From: Scatomorpha sp964535405
GTDB taxonomy: Bacteria > Bacillota > Clostridia > Oscillospirales > Oscillospiraceae
NCBI GenBank assembly: GCA_964535405.1
Contig: CAZHUG010000004.1
Location: 1 to 64,000, forward strand
Direction: 5' to 3'
Length of the DNA: 64,000 nucleotides
A program made the position numbers and the translations under genes. Below, one piece after another: positions 35,408 to 44,072 of the stretch. Position 1 is the stretch's first letter. Each line of letters begins with the position of its first letter. The notes beneath the pieces were generated by a model that saw only the letters and a program-made list of their open reading frames with translations, was not told where the DNA came from and searched no databases.

Positions 35408-35794
35408 ATGAGTAAAATTGTAGATTTTTTACACGCAACAAAGGTGTTTTATTTGGCAACGGTTGATGGGGAGCAGGCACAGGTTCGCCCCATAAACTCC
35501 GTCATCAAGCATGAGGGGCAGATTTATTTCGAAACCAGCAACAAAAAAGCGATGTTCCGCCAAATGCTTGCAAACCCGAACGTAGCCATCTCCGGAATGG
35601 CCGGCTCGGAATGGATTCGAATCACAGGAAAGGTGATAATGGATAGCCGTGAAGAGATGAAGGATGCGATGTTTGCCGCGATTCCCTCATTGAAGACGGT
35701 CTATACCAGAGACGAGCTGGAGGTCTTTTATCTAGAGGACATCAAGGCCTTTGTACACTCCTTTACTGCCGTACCGGTGGAACTAAAGGACTAG
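35408..35794 (+). CDS. Pyridoxamine 5'-phosphate oxidase-like FMN-binding protein
   Basis: This 128-aa split-barrel flavoprotein (KVFYLATVDGEQAQVRPINS, KAMFRQMLANPNVAISGM, IRITGKVIMDSREEMKDAMF) belongs to a family that includes PNPOx, F420/FMN reductases and heme-handling proteins. It is probably a small FMN-dependent reductase. RBS AGGAGG precedes ATG 35408. It stands 30 bp before a flavodoxin-fold reductase. Confidence 0.82.
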   Translation: MSKIVDFLHATKVFYLATVDGEQAQVRPINSVIKHEGQIYFETSNKKAMFRQMLANPNVAISGMAGSEWIRITGKVIMDSREEMKDAMFAAIPSLKTVYTRDELEVFYLEDIKAFVHSFTAVPVELKD

Positions 35795-35824
35795 CGGGCC
35801 GTACATATAAGGAGATTTTTTGAG

Positions 35825-36361
35825 ATGAAAAAAGTATTAATTCTTTCGACCAGTCCACGCAAGGGCGGAAATTCTGACACCTTGTGCGATCAGTTTATGG
35901 CAGGCGCGACAGAATCCGGACATCAGGTTGAAAAAATATTTCTCGCTGACAAGGATGTAAATTATTGCGTAGGCTGCGGCCTATGTCTGAAGAAAAAGGG
36001 AAGCTGCTCGCAGAAGGACGATATGTTGGAAATTGCTCAGAAGATGGTCGGGGCGGACGTCATCGTCATGGCCACACCGGTCTATTTCTACACCATGAGC
36101 GCACAGACAAAAACTCTTATTGACCGCTGCTGTGCCTATTATCCCGACATGAAGGGTAAGGAGTTCTATTTTATCATCACCGCCGCTGAGGACGACATTG
36201 CCGTCATGCAGACCACCGTTGACGGACTGCGGGCCTTCACGCATTTTCTCCCTGATTCCAAGGAGAAGGGGATCATTTATGGCATCGGCGCATTTGGAAG
36301 GGGCGAAATTAAGGCTCTGCCGGCCATGGACGAAGCGTACGCAATGGGCAAGAGAGCGTAG
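35825..36361 (+). CDS. NAD(P)H-dependent FMN reductase / iron-sulfur flavoprotein-like
   Basis: This 178-aa flavodoxin-fold protein has the FMN phosphate loop STSPRKGGNSDTL, the cysteine motif CVGCGLCLKKKGSC seen in iron-sulfur flavoproteins, and the ATPVYFYTMSAQTKTLIDR flavin loop. It likely transfers electrons in the cytoplasm. It may work with the FMN protein upstream. Confidence 0.87.
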   Translation: MKKVLILSTSPRKGGNSDTLCDQFMAGATESGHQVEKIFLADKDVNYCVGCGLCLKKKGSCSQKDDMLEIAQKMVGADVIVMATPVYFYTMSAQTKTLIDRCCAYYPDMKGKEFYFIITAAEDDIAVMQTTVDGLRAFTHFLPDSKEKGIIYGIGAFGRGEIKALPAMDEAYAMGKRA

Positions 36362-36449
36362 CCATATTAAAATCAAAATTTAGAAATGGGATTTTGGAGT
36401 GAATGCGTATTGTAATCCGCTTCGGGGAATACTCTATCTGGGTGATAAT

Positions 36450-36611
36450 ATGTCAAAAAAGAAAAAGCGTCAGGCCAACGTCACACTCAACCCAGAGGAC
36501 CGATTGGTTACAAAGTTCGATGCTACCGGCATTGACAAGTTTCCTGTGAAGGAAAATGCGAATTATGCCCCGATAGTAGTCGACAACTGCGCAGAAGAGC
36601 ATATCATGTAA
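36450..36611 (+). CDS. Small hypothetical protein, 53 aa
   Basis: A short ORF starts at ATG 36450 after GGGTGATAAT. The product begins with a Lys-rich stretch (MSKKKKRQANVTL) followed by RLVTKFDATGIDKFPVKENANY. Not recognised. It sits between the reductase and a large inverted repeat, so it could end the same transcript. Confidence 0.5.
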   Translation: MSKKKKRQANVTLNPEDRLVTKFDATGIDKFPVKENANYAPIVVDNCAEEHIM

Positions 36612-36691
36612 GCCAAAACCGGGGGTCTGCAGCACAGATGTGCTGCGGACTCTTGCAATTTAGCAGACCGGCTCAAAAATTCTATTCAATC

Positions 36692-36740
36692 AACATAAAA
36701 TCAATCGACCACCAAAAAGGTGGTCGATTGATTTTATGTT
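36692..36740. terminator. 22-bp perfect inverted repeat between convergent genes
   Basis: Arms at 36692-36713 and 36719-36740 around an AAAAA loop form a very stable hairpin, probably a bidirectional terminator. A T run is weak on both sides. Confidence 0.65.
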
Positions 36741-36761
36741 TTCCTGCCCGCTTACGCGCAT

Positions 36762-37190
36762 TCACTTTCTCTTTTTCATTCTCAATGCAATGAGCTCCCT
36801 GGTGTCATCCAAAATCTCCGGCGTGGTGACATCAATCATCAGCCAGCGTCCGCCGTTAAACAGGCTCGTCCTCCCATAAAGCTCCCTGACATACTGGGTA
36901 CAGGTGGGCAGCAAAAATTCTGCATCCAGAGCCTCTTTTCTGCCAATGGAGACCATACACGTAAAATATCCCTCGGCAGGATACAGCGTGCACAGTGCGC
37001 GCCCGCCCTTTTTGTACTTCAGATTCCAGCCGGCGGCTCCGGAGCAGATGCTGTGATCCACAATCGGCATCACAGCGTAGCTCTCCTCCAAATGCCTGCG
37101 CAGCTCCTCCCACAGCGGGCTTGCGATATACTTGGACACCGCCGACAGGTCGGGCTGACTGCCCTTAGGGTAAAGTTCGTTCCAATTCAT
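36762..37190 (-). CDS. DUF3788 family protein
   Basis: This 142-aa protein (MNWNELYPKGSQPDLSAVSK, then HSICSGAAGWNLKYKKGGRALC and LYPAEGYFTCMVSIG) matches the DUF3788 pattern. Function unknown. The start ATG overlaps the upstream stop by four bases (37187-37190), which decides it against a longer reading. Confidence 0.82.
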   Translation of the reverse strand: MNWNELYPKGSQPDLSAVSKYIASPLWEELRRHLEESYAVMPIVDHSICSGAAGWNLKYKKGGRALCTLYPAEGYFTCMVSIGRKEALDAEFLLPTCTQYVRELYGRTSLFNGGRWLMIDVTTPEILDDTRELIALRMKKRK

Positions 37191-37615
37191 TTGGCTGTGT
37201 GCCTCCTTCCAAGTGGATATTGTGCCCCGCACTCGCAGCAATCGCCGTCGTGCAGAGAAATAACGCCGCCGCAAACAGGGCAGGTGTAAATCCTGCACTG
37301 TTCGATCATGAATTCCGCAACGCTGTGTTCTCTTACCCACAGACCGTTTTCAATAAGACTGACACCATAACGGTTGCGGTAGCTCTTATCCAAATTTTTT
37401 ATTTGCTTGCAGCCAAATGAGTCGCAGTCCCGGCAATTTTCAACATTACGCTCCTCTACGCAGCTCTTGATGGCACATTTCCGGCAGCGCTCAGGCTTTG
37501 CGTCGTCCTGGGCGTTGCAACCCTGGCAAGGGTTTTTCCCTAAATGTTTATAGCACACGGCGCAGTTCATGCCACAGGGCGCAAGCATGCTCGCCACAAA
37601 ATCAGGCTTTGACAT
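37187..37615 (-). CDS. DUF3795-type cysteine-rich protein with zinc ribbon
   Basis: This 142-aa protein has an N-terminal CGMNCAVCYK motif and further paired cysteines (CRKCAIKSC, CRDCDSFGC), then a C-terminal ribbon (CPVCGGVISLHDGDCCECGAQY). It likely binds metal. It is coupled to the DUF3788 gene downstream. Confidence 0.78.
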   Translation of the reverse strand: MSKPDFVASMLAPCGMNCAVCYKHLGKNPCQGCNAQDDAKPERCRKCAIKSCVEERNVENCRDCDSFGCKQIKNLDKSYRNRYGVSLIENGLWVREHSVAEFMIEQCRIYTCPVCGGVISLHDGDCCECGAQYPLGRRHTAK

Positions 37616-37635
37616 GAACTGCCCCCTTCAGACGA

Positions 37636-37908
37636 CTAGGCCTTCCAGCGCTTCAGCCGCGGCAGGAACTGCTTCATCATCTGGCGTGCCTGCTCCTCGC
37701 CCATAGCGGGGTTGCTCGAAACCATTGGCTCAACGCAAATCTCAATCATTTCATCCAGACCGCCGTCAAAAGTGAACTCGCCATTCTCATAGCAGTATTT
37801 GCAGTAATCTGCGCTCTTAGCCCCGTTTGAATCAAGACCGTACATTTCGTCCGTGCCGCCCATGGGCATGCCACAGCTCTGGCAAAATTTCTGGTTTTTA
37901 TAGTCCAT
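37636..37908 (-). CDS. Putative zinc-ribbon protein (PF12674-like)
   Basis: This 90-aa protein starts at ATG 37906-37908 behind GGAGGAAG. It shows FCQSCGMPMG and YCKYCYENGEFTFDGG, the two zinc knuckles of the family, then a helical tail. It is probably a transcriptional or redox accessory in the same unit as the next two genes and the WYL regulator upstream. Confidence 0.8.
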   Translation of the reverse strand: MDYKNQKFCQSCGMPMGGTDEMYGLDSNGAKSADYCKYCYENGEFTFDGGLDEMIEICVEPMVSSNPAMGEEQARQMMKQFLPRLKRWKA

Positions 37909-37970
37909 TGTATCTTCCTCCATTTGACTTGCTATGCTCATTATACCCAGGCAAAGCTGACAACTGTCTG

Positions 37971-38876
37971 TCAGGTTTTGTGATGATTTGCAATTTTTTG
38001 AGCATATTCTGAGAGTTGCTCCCTGAGCTTTTGCGGCTCGAGCACCTCAAGCTGTGTGCCGAAGGACAGAAGATAGCCCACCACCCAGCCGTCCATAGGG
38101 AATTCTGCCTCGACAAAAAAGCTGCCATCGGGCTGAGGAGTCACATTTTTACGGTCGAACTCATCGAAGACTCTGAAGGCACAGCTTGCCGAAACACGCA
38201 GCTTCAGCTTTGTTGTTGGAAAAGCCGGTTCCTCCACCTCCAGCGGAGGAATTTCGCCCTCATAATCCTTGGCAAATGTCTCTCCTGTAGGCGCTATCTC
38301 AAAAATTCGACCGACCTTAAACAAGCGAAAATCATCAGCGCGCAGGCAGAAGGCCTGTAAATACCAGTGCTTGTCTTTATATACCAGCTTGAGCGGACGA
38401 ATGCTCCGCACAGTTGTATCGCCCGAAGCGCCGCAATAGCTCAGCTTTAACACCTGCTTGTTTAAAATAGCGTTTTTCAAAAGCTCAAACCGCGATGTAT
38501 CAACACTGCTCAGACCCCAGCGGGAAAAATCCACCTCGATCCAGTTGCGGGAGCTTTTGCGAAACGTCGAGCCGAGCTTAGTGAGCAGCGCATCCACGTT
38601 TTGGTCTGCAGCTTTGAGACTCTGTATGGAGAAAAGCAGCTGATCCTGTTCCTCGTCGGAGAGTATCGTCCTGTCGAAGGTATAACCCGGCATAAGCGAG
38701 ATGCCGCCACCCTTGCCCGGCACAGCGTAGACCGGAACACCGGCCATGGACAGCGACTCGACATCGCGATAGATCGTCCGCACCGAAACCTCCAGCTCAC
38801 GCGACAGCTCCGGCGCGGTCATAGTTCCGCGCTCCAAAAGGAGGTAGATGAGGCTGAACAGACGGTCGTTTTTCAT
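37971..38876 (-). CDS. YafY-type WYL-domain transcriptional regulator
   Basis: This 301-aa regulator has a winged HTH of the DeoR/HTH_11 kind (LFSLIYLLLERGTMTAPELS, then SVRTIYRDVESLSMAGVPVY) and a WYL ligand-sensing domain (RPLKLVYKDKHWYLQAFC) with a WCX extension. The start follows GGAGGTGAAAGCC. It likely controls the zinc-ribbon/DUF genes downstream. Confidence 0.88.
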   Translation of the reverse strand: MKNDRLFSLIYLLLERGTMTAPELSRELEVSVRTIYRDVESLSMAGVPVYAVPGKGGGISLMPGYTFDRTILSDEEQDQLLFSIQSLKAADQNVDALLTKLGSTFRKSSRNWIEVDFSRWGLSSVDTSRFELLKNAILNKQVLKLSYCGASGDTTVRSIRPLKLVYKDKHWYLQAFCLRADDFRLFKVGRIFEIAPTGETFAKDYEGEIPPLEVEEPAFPTTKLKLRVSASCAFRVFDEFDRKNVTPQPDGSFFVEAEFPMDGWVVGYLLSFGTQLEVLEPQKLREQLSEYAQKIANHHKT

Positions 38877-38909
38877 GGCTTTCACCTCCGCATTGTTTAC
38901 ATCAGCCTT

Positions 38910-38948
38910 AGTATAGCACAAAACCCTGACATGTATATGTCAGGGTTT
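38910..38948 (-). promoter_or_regulatory. WYL regulator promoter with adjoining inverted repeat
   Basis: An extended -10 (TGC-TATACT, 38910-38918, minus strand) lies directly beside an inverted repeat AAACCCTGACAT/ATGTCAGGGTTT (38921-38948). The repeat may be an operator, or the terminator of the glycosylase gene, or both. Confidence 0.5.
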
Positions 38949-38998
38949 AAATTTTCAGCTTGCAGGGCGGCTTGTCGGCAGAGTTCGCAGGCAGCCTA

Positions 38999-39814
38999 TT
39001 ACAGCATCTGGCATTGCGGGCATATATACGAGGAGGTGCTGCCGGTTTTGATAAACTCAATGGTGCTGCCGCAATCCGGGCAATGCCCGTTTTCCCTGTA
39101 CGCAATTATAAAGTGCTCATTGGTCAGCGGCCCCGGATTGCCGAAAAAGTCCATCTCGTAGTCAAAGGTGCCGCCATCGAGTCCGGATTTAAGTACCTGC
39201 AAAATGGACTTGTACAGCTTTTGAAAGCTCTCTTCCTTCATGTCGGATATCTTTGTTTTTGGGTGAAGCCCCGCAAGAAACAGAATATCATGCATGTACA
39301 TATTGCCAATTCCGCCTATGTTCTTTTGATCAAGGAGAAATGCTTTGATCTGAGTCTTTTTGCCGGCAAAAAGTGCTTTAAAATGCTCGTAGCTGAATTT
39401 GAGGTCAAAGGGATCTAGCCCTATATCCTTCGTGCTGCGTTCATTCGGCAGCTCCTCATCGGTGACCAGCAAAAACCTGCCAAACCACCAGTATCGGATG
39501 CTAAAGCCCGTGCCGCCCGCAAAGTCAAGTCTCACCTGATATTTGCCCTGCGGCCCGCCGTCCTCGAAATAGAGGATATCCGCGCCCATGCCTAAGGAGA
39601 TGAGAATATTCTCCCCGCCGTCCAAGCGCAAAACGAACCATTTGCCCTTGTGTCCGACAGATTTCACCGTCCTGCCAAGGCAACGCTCAATAAACTCGTC
39701 CGGAGGAATGTTCAAGTTTTTTTCCTGCAGAAGAGTCAGTGAGCTGATTTTTTTGCCGCTCAGCACGGTGTCCATCTGTCTGCTATATTTTATTATTTCA
39801 GGAATTTCAGCCAT
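38999..39814 (-). CDS. Fpg/Nei-family DNA glycosylase with Ala at position 2
   Basis: This 271-aa base-excision enzyme has the helix-two-turn-helix region (IKAFLLDQKNIGGIGNMYMHDILFL is its core, near residue 155) and a C-terminal zinc finger (CPDCGSTIEF...CPQC). Classical members begin MPELPE, where Pro2 is the catalytic nucleophile and Glu3 assists; here the N-terminus is MAEIPEI, so Glu3 is kept but Pro2 is Ala. RBS GGAGGTGAAAA fixes the start. After Met removal the Ala amine could still act; lyase activity may be altered (inference). Confidence 0.85.
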   Translation of the reverse strand: MAEIPEIIKYSRQMDTVLSGKKISSLTLLQEKNLNIPPDEFIERCLGRTVKSVGHKGKWFVLRLDGGENILISLGMGADILYFEDGGPQGKYQVRLDFAGGTGFSIRYWWFGRFLLVTDEELPNERSTKDIGLDPFDLKFSYEHFKALFAGKKTQIKAFLLDQKNIGGIGNMYMHDILFLAGLHPKTKISDMKEESFQKLYKSILQVLKSGLDGGTFDYEMDFFGNPGPLTNEHFIIAYRENGHCPDCGSTIEFIKTGSTSSYICPQCQML

Positions 39815-39866
39815 TTTTCACCTCCGCCACAGGATGATTTCAGGATATGAAGAATACACAGGCTTG

Positions 39867-40628
39867 TCAAGCCTTTTCTGTGGAGTTGGACATAAAATAG
39901 AGTCCCATCAGCTCCTCAAAGGCCAATATTACTCTCCCGAAAAACGGATTGGGGACTTCACTGATCAGCGTCTGCTTCGACGCATCCACGATAAAGGATA
40001 TATCAGACAGCTTGGCCAGAGTTGAGTCCGCACGGCGCGAAAAGGAGACTACTTTGTAATTTTTTTGCCGCGCCTGCTCGACGTCGTTTAAAACCGCTTC
40101 GGATTCCCCGCTCTGCGAAATGGCAATAATCATGGACGGCACGATATTTGTCATGATCTCACAATCTCGCTCCTGTCGAAAAATCATATAATCATAAAAG
40201 TGAACCCGGTTAAAGGTCATGAAGCCGCACACAGCAAGGCGCTGAACAATGTAGTCTGATACAACATCGGCAAAGCCGGCACCGGTGACGAAAAGCTTCT
40301 GCTCCCTGAAGTCCTTCAGCAGGCGGCAGAAGGCAGCAGCATCTTTGGCGTCAAAATTATCTATGAGATTTTCAAGTGATTCCCTGCGTGACTGTATCGC
40401 CAAATCTCCGCTATGCTGGGCAAGATTATAAAAAAGCTCGCTATATCCGTCAAAGCCGAGTCTCTTGCAGAGCTTCATGATGAAGGCCGTGGAAACATAG
40501 TTTTCCTTTGCAATCTGTTGGATTCCAACTCTACCGGAGTTGCTCTCCGCATGCTTCACGATGCTCACAACGACACGCCGCTCATCCTCAGACAGAAGGT
40601 TTGTTAACAGGTAGTAGTTGCCGGACAT
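39867..40628 (-). CDS. MurR/RpiR-family transcriptional regulator
   Basis: This 253-aa regulator has an N-terminal HTH_6 domain (IQQIAKENYVSTAFIMKLCKRLG) and a C-terminal SIS domain (KLFVTGAGFADVVSDYIVQRL, IAISQSGESEAVLNDVEQA), which binds phosphorylated sugars. Its position beside an organophosphate-type ABC cluster suggests that it controls that cluster in response to a sugar phosphate. Start ATG 40628 follows GGAAGAG. Confidence 0.88.
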   Translation of the reverse strand: MSGNYYLLTNLLSEDERRVVVSIVKHAESNSGRVGIQQIAKENYVSTAFIMKLCKRLGFDGYSELFYNLAQHSGDLAIQSRRESLENLIDNFDAKDAAAFCRLLKDFREQKLFVTGAGFADVVSDYIVQRLAVCGFMTFNRVHFYDYMIFRQERDCEIMTNIVPSMIIAISQSGESEAVLNDVEQARQKNYKVVSFSRRADSTLAKLSDISFIVDASKQTLISEVPNPFFGRVILAFEELMGLYFMSNSTEKA

Positions 40629-40850
40629 GATATCACTCTTCCTTTTTGCAATGAAATTCCCACGACTTTTACCCAGTCGATATTAAGTCTGCTTCTAATA
40701 TACTTTCTTTTCGGGAATTCTACAAGTCGCTTAGGGGAAAAGTCGTGAAAAACCTTCGTCAAATTTTGGATACAGCAGTTATTATACCAATAGTAATACC
40801 CCCTGCACGAAAATTCTTGCAAGGGGCATTACTATTGACTTTCTGTGGCA
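40629..40850. promoter_or_regulatory. Regulatory region of the RpiR gene with nested inverted repeats
   Basis: It has an extended -10 on the minus strand (TGG-TATAAT, 40781-40789), a widely spaced inverted repeat CACGACTTTT (40661-40670) and AAAAGTCGTG (40738-40747), and a near-perfect 20-bp-armed repeat at 40788-40837 that may terminate the nucleotidase transcript. The first pair may be operator sites. Confidence 0.5.
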
Positions 40851-42314
40851 CTAGAACGGGGAGTTGTCGTTTTCCGGTCTGCCCTGCTCCTGTAGTCGCG
40901 GCCAATCGTCAAGGTGCAGAAGCGGCAATGTCTCCGCGTATGCAAATGCAGCATCGAAAAAACGGAGCCTTGTCTCCTGCCAGTCTATCTGGCAAGCAAT
41001 GTGCAGGGTGTCATTGCCGCCCGATGCCATATATTCACTCGTGGATACCGTATAGCTGCGTTCCGGGTCGATGGGCCTGCCATCCGGCAGCGTCAAGCCC
41101 AGCAGCTTGTTTGGAGACGGACGTCTGTGGTCAATTTCGGCATGAAATCCTGAAAACGCCAGTGCCGCATTGTTTCCGAAGCGTTCCGGCTCGTAGACTG
41201 ACTCAATGAGTGCGTGCAGCTGCCGCCCCGTTATTCTCCCTGTCATAACAGGGTCGTTAAAACCGCACACCTGAGTGATCGTCTCCCGCGTCACCACCCC
41301 CGGTTCAATCCTTCCGCCGGAGCTCGTGGTATTCATGTACGCCAACTCGGTCCCCCCGCCGTGGCGAAGGCAGTCTGCAAGAAAATCGCCCAGCTTCGAC
41401 TCTGTGGCAAGGCGCATCTCCCATTGCTCAACTGCCTCGGAGAGTGGATAGTTAAAGTACTCCTCAAAGGGCTCCGTCACGCCATTGACATATGCCGCAA
41501 TATCCGGCGGTCCTTCGGCATTCGGATCGGTGTGAAGTACCTCACAAAACTTTTCCGTCACACGGCGCGCCGCCGTGTCAAACCGCAATCTGGCGTGGCC
41601 CAGACTCCAGCCGCCGAATCCGGCTTTTAAGATGCAGGTATTGTCTATGACATTGGCATAGTCGCCGGGAATATGACCTCCGATGCAGATATCCACAGGC
41701 GGAATTTCCTGCAGCAGCTCCCACAGCTCACCCGTGATATTTTTGTCCTCATCATAGTAAAACGGCGCGTGCATGAGCAGCACGATAATCTCCGCGCCCT
41801 CACTGCGCATCTGCGGTATATAGCGTTTCGCAGCCCGGGCCGCGCTGGTCATTTCAAAGGGCTCAAAGGCCTTTTTCTCAACCATGTAGGGCGTGTACTC
41901 GGTGGTGAGACCCAGAACCCCGATTTTCACACCTTTGCGCTCAAACATCGCGTATGGCGACGTTCCGGCTATCGGTGAGTGCTCAGCTTTTAAGCGCACA
42001 TTCGCGCAGAGAACAGGAAAATCGCAGGCGGCAATGCAGTCCTCGACAAATGCCTGACCCCTGTCGAATTCATGATTTCCCAAAGTCATTACATCAGTTT
42101 TCAGCAGGTTCAGCGCTGCAACAATCGGCAATCCGCCCCAAAAGCTGGTGGAAAACGAATCCCCGGCATCCAGAAAAAGTGTCCCTTCCGGGTTTTGACG
42201 CCTCTGAGCCTCCACTGATGCGGAGAATGCTGAAAACCCTGCATCCTTGCTCGTTTTTCGCAGCCTGCCCGAGAAATCTGCATGGCAGAGAAAGTCCAAT
42301 GTGATTTCTGACAT
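40851..42314 (-). CDS. 5'-nucleotidase / metallophosphatase (UshA-like)
   Basis: This 487-aa enzyme has a calcineurin-like metallophosphatase domain (FLDAGDSF, TLGNHEFDRG, LLMHAPFYYDEDK) and a C-terminal nucleotidase domain (ELAYMNTTSSGGRI, then GFNDPVMTGRITGRQLHALI, PERSYTVSTSEYMASGGNDTL). No signal peptide is visible, unlike secreted UshA, so it would act inside on imported substrate. It is the last gene of the ABC cluster. The start at 42314 follows GGGGTGAG. Confidence 0.88.
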   Translation of the reverse strand: MSEITLDFLCHADFSGRLRKTSKDAGFSAFSASVEAQRRQNPEGTLFLDAGDSFSTSFWGGLPIVAALNLLKTDVMTLGNHEFDRGQAFVEDCIAACDFPVLCANVRLKAEHSPIAGTSPYAMFERKGVKIGVLGLTTEYTPYMVEKKAFEPFEMTSAARAAKRYIPQMRSEGAEIIVLLMHAPFYYDEDKNITGELWELLQEIPPVDICIGGHIPGDYANVIDNTCILKAGFGGWSLGHARLRFDTAARRVTEKFCEVLHTDPNAEGPPDIAAYVNGVTEPFEEYFNYPLSEAVEQWEMRLATESKLGDFLADCLRHGGGTELAYMNTTSSGGRIEPGVVTRETITQVCGFNDPVMTGRITGRQLHALIESVYEPERFGNNAALAFSGFHAEIDHRRPSPNKLLGLTLPDGRPIDPERSYTVSTSEYMASGGNDTLHIACQIDWQETRLRFFDAAFAYAETLPLLHLDDWPRLQEQGRPENDNSPF

Positions 42315-42319
42315 AGTGC

Positions 42320-43138
42320 TCACCCCTTCAGGCCGCCGCGTGAAACACCTGTAACAATGCTCTTGCGGCAGCAAATAAACAGAAGTATCATCGGAATTAC
42401 TACGATCGTGGCCGCTGCCATCAGTCGCTCATAACGGATGCCGCTCGAGGACATGAATGCGTACAGTCCGAACGGCAGCGTCCGTACCTCGGTGCTGTTC
42501 GTCACAATGGCAGACCAGAGGAAGGAATTCCAGCAGGTTATTGCATTGAGCAGGCCGATTGTCACCAATGCGGGCTTGGAAATCGGCACCATTACGCGCC
42601 AGAGATAGCGCCAGTTGCTGGCACCATCCACACGCGCAGAATAGTACAGGCTGTCCGGAATCGACAGGAAAAAATTGCGCAGGATGTATGTGTAAAATAT
42701 GCTTGACGTAAAGGGAATAATCAGCGCAGCCAGCGTATCTACCAGCTCCAGCTTGACAATCGTGGTGTAGTTGGTGATGATGAGCATCTCAAACGGAATC
42801 ATCATCAGTGAAAGCAATAGAGAAAACAAAATATCCCTTCCGGGGAACTTTAGCCTTGAAAAAGCAAAAGCCGCCAGAATGGTGGTGAGCATCGTGAGTC
42901 CCACGCAAAAAATTGTAACGATAGCCGAGTTGAGAAAATATCTTCCGAAAGGCGCCTTGGAAAACGCGTAGACGTAGTTTTCAAACACGGGCTCTTTCGG
43001 GAAGAAAGTCGGCGGTGTGGTGTTAACCTCCGCAGCTGTTTTCAGCGATGAAATTATCATCCAGAAAAAAGGCAGCACCATGACTGCCGCGCCGACGGCA
43101 AGCAGAATGTACAAGATCGATCGTTTTGCAGTTTTCAT
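42320..43138 (-). CDS. ABC permease, MalG/UgpE family
   Basis: This 272-aa permease has about six hydrophobic segments and the EAA-type loop (YYSARVDGASNWRYLWRVMVP). The start at 43138 follows GAGGAGGAGCTC; the longer frame runs into the upstream gene. It is the second channel subunit of the cluster. Confidence 0.92.
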   Translation of the reverse strand: MKTAKRSILYILLAVGAAVMVLPFFWMIISSLKTAAEVNTTPPTFFPKEPVFENYVYAFSKAPFGRYFLNSAIVTIFCVGLTMLTTILAAFAFSRLKFPGRDILFSLLLSLMMIPFEMLIITNYTTIVKLELVDTLAALIIPFTSSIFYTYILRNFFLSIPDSLYYSARVDGASNWRYLWRVMVPISKPALVTIGLLNAITCWNSFLWSAIVTNSTEVRTLPFGLYAFMSSSGIRYERLMAAATIVVIPMILLFICCRKSIVTGVSRGGLKG

Positions 43139-43148
43139 GAGCTCCTCC

Positions 43149-44072
43149 TCAATAGTTTTCCCTTTTGCCCTGTATGAGCAATTGCACAACGGTAAAAATG
43201 AGTACAATGACAAACAGCGCGACCGCACTCGCCGCGGCAGGCCCAAGCTTCCATTGCTTATAGAACATATCGTAGAGATAATATACCACTGTGTAGAGCG
43301 AGTAGGCGGAGCCCGGCCTTCCGTTGAACAGAGGGAACAGCTCCGTAAACACCTTGGATGCCGAAATCATGTTGATTATCATGGTAAGTCCCAGCGTCGG
43401 CGCAAGCAGCGGCACTGTTATGCGGAAGAAAATTCTCGGTTTCTTCGCGCCGTCCGCCCGAGCCGCCGTGTAATACTGCGGGTTAATATTCTGGTATCCC
43501 GACAGTATCAGAATTGTCGTGAACGGAATCATGCTCCAGACACCATATATGATCAGAGCCGTCAGGTTATAGACGGGGTTGTTGAGCCAGTTGACCGGCG
43601 TTGCACCTAAGAGTGAGAGGAAGTAGTTTATCAAACCGTAATCGTAGTTAAACATCCACTTCCACACAAGGCCTACCGCTGTGATGGATGTGACCATGGG
43701 CAGAAAATAGCAGGTCTGAAAAAATCCTCTGAGCTTAATGTCGGAGTTTAGCAGAGTCGCGATCATCAGAGACAGAAGTGTGGCAATCGGCACAACGAAA
43801 ATCACGTAGAGCCCCGTGTTGCGCAGACCGTTGTGAAAGTTGGGGTCCGCGAGAATTTGCGCGTAGTTATTAAGTCCAAAGCCCGTGAACTCACTGGTAA
43901 TTACATTGTAGTTTTCTTTAAACGACAGGATGATGACATTTATAAATGGATAGGCCACAAATATCAATAGCCCGATAAAAAACGGCGTCAGAAATGCTGC
44001 CGGCTCCAAAAATGTTCTGGCGCTTATTGCCTCCCCATCCATTTTCTTTCGTCTGTCAAATATCTTTTTCAT
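43149..44072 (-). CDS. ABC permease, MalF/UgpA family
   Basis: This 307-aa permease has an N-terminal hydrophobic segment (FLTPFFIGLLIFVAYPF), further segments and the loop YYTAARADGAKKPRIFFRITVP. Its start overlaps the ATPase stop by four bases (ATGA), so the two are translationally coupled. Confidence 0.93.
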   Translation of the reverse strand: MKKIFDRRKKMDGEAISARTFLEPAAFLTPFFIGLLIFVAYPFINVIILSFKENYNVITSEFTGFGLNNYAQILADPNFHNGLRNTGLYVIFVVPIATLLSLMIATLLNSDIKLRGFFQTCYFLPMVTSITAVGLVWKWMFNYDYGLINYFLSLLGATPVNWLNNPVYNLTALIIYGVWSMIPFTTILILSGYQNINPQYYTAARADGAKKPRIFFRITVPLLAPTLGLTMIINMISASKVFTELFPLFNGRPGSAYSLYTVVYYLYDMFYKQWKLGPAAASAVALFVIVLIFTVVQLLIQGKRENY

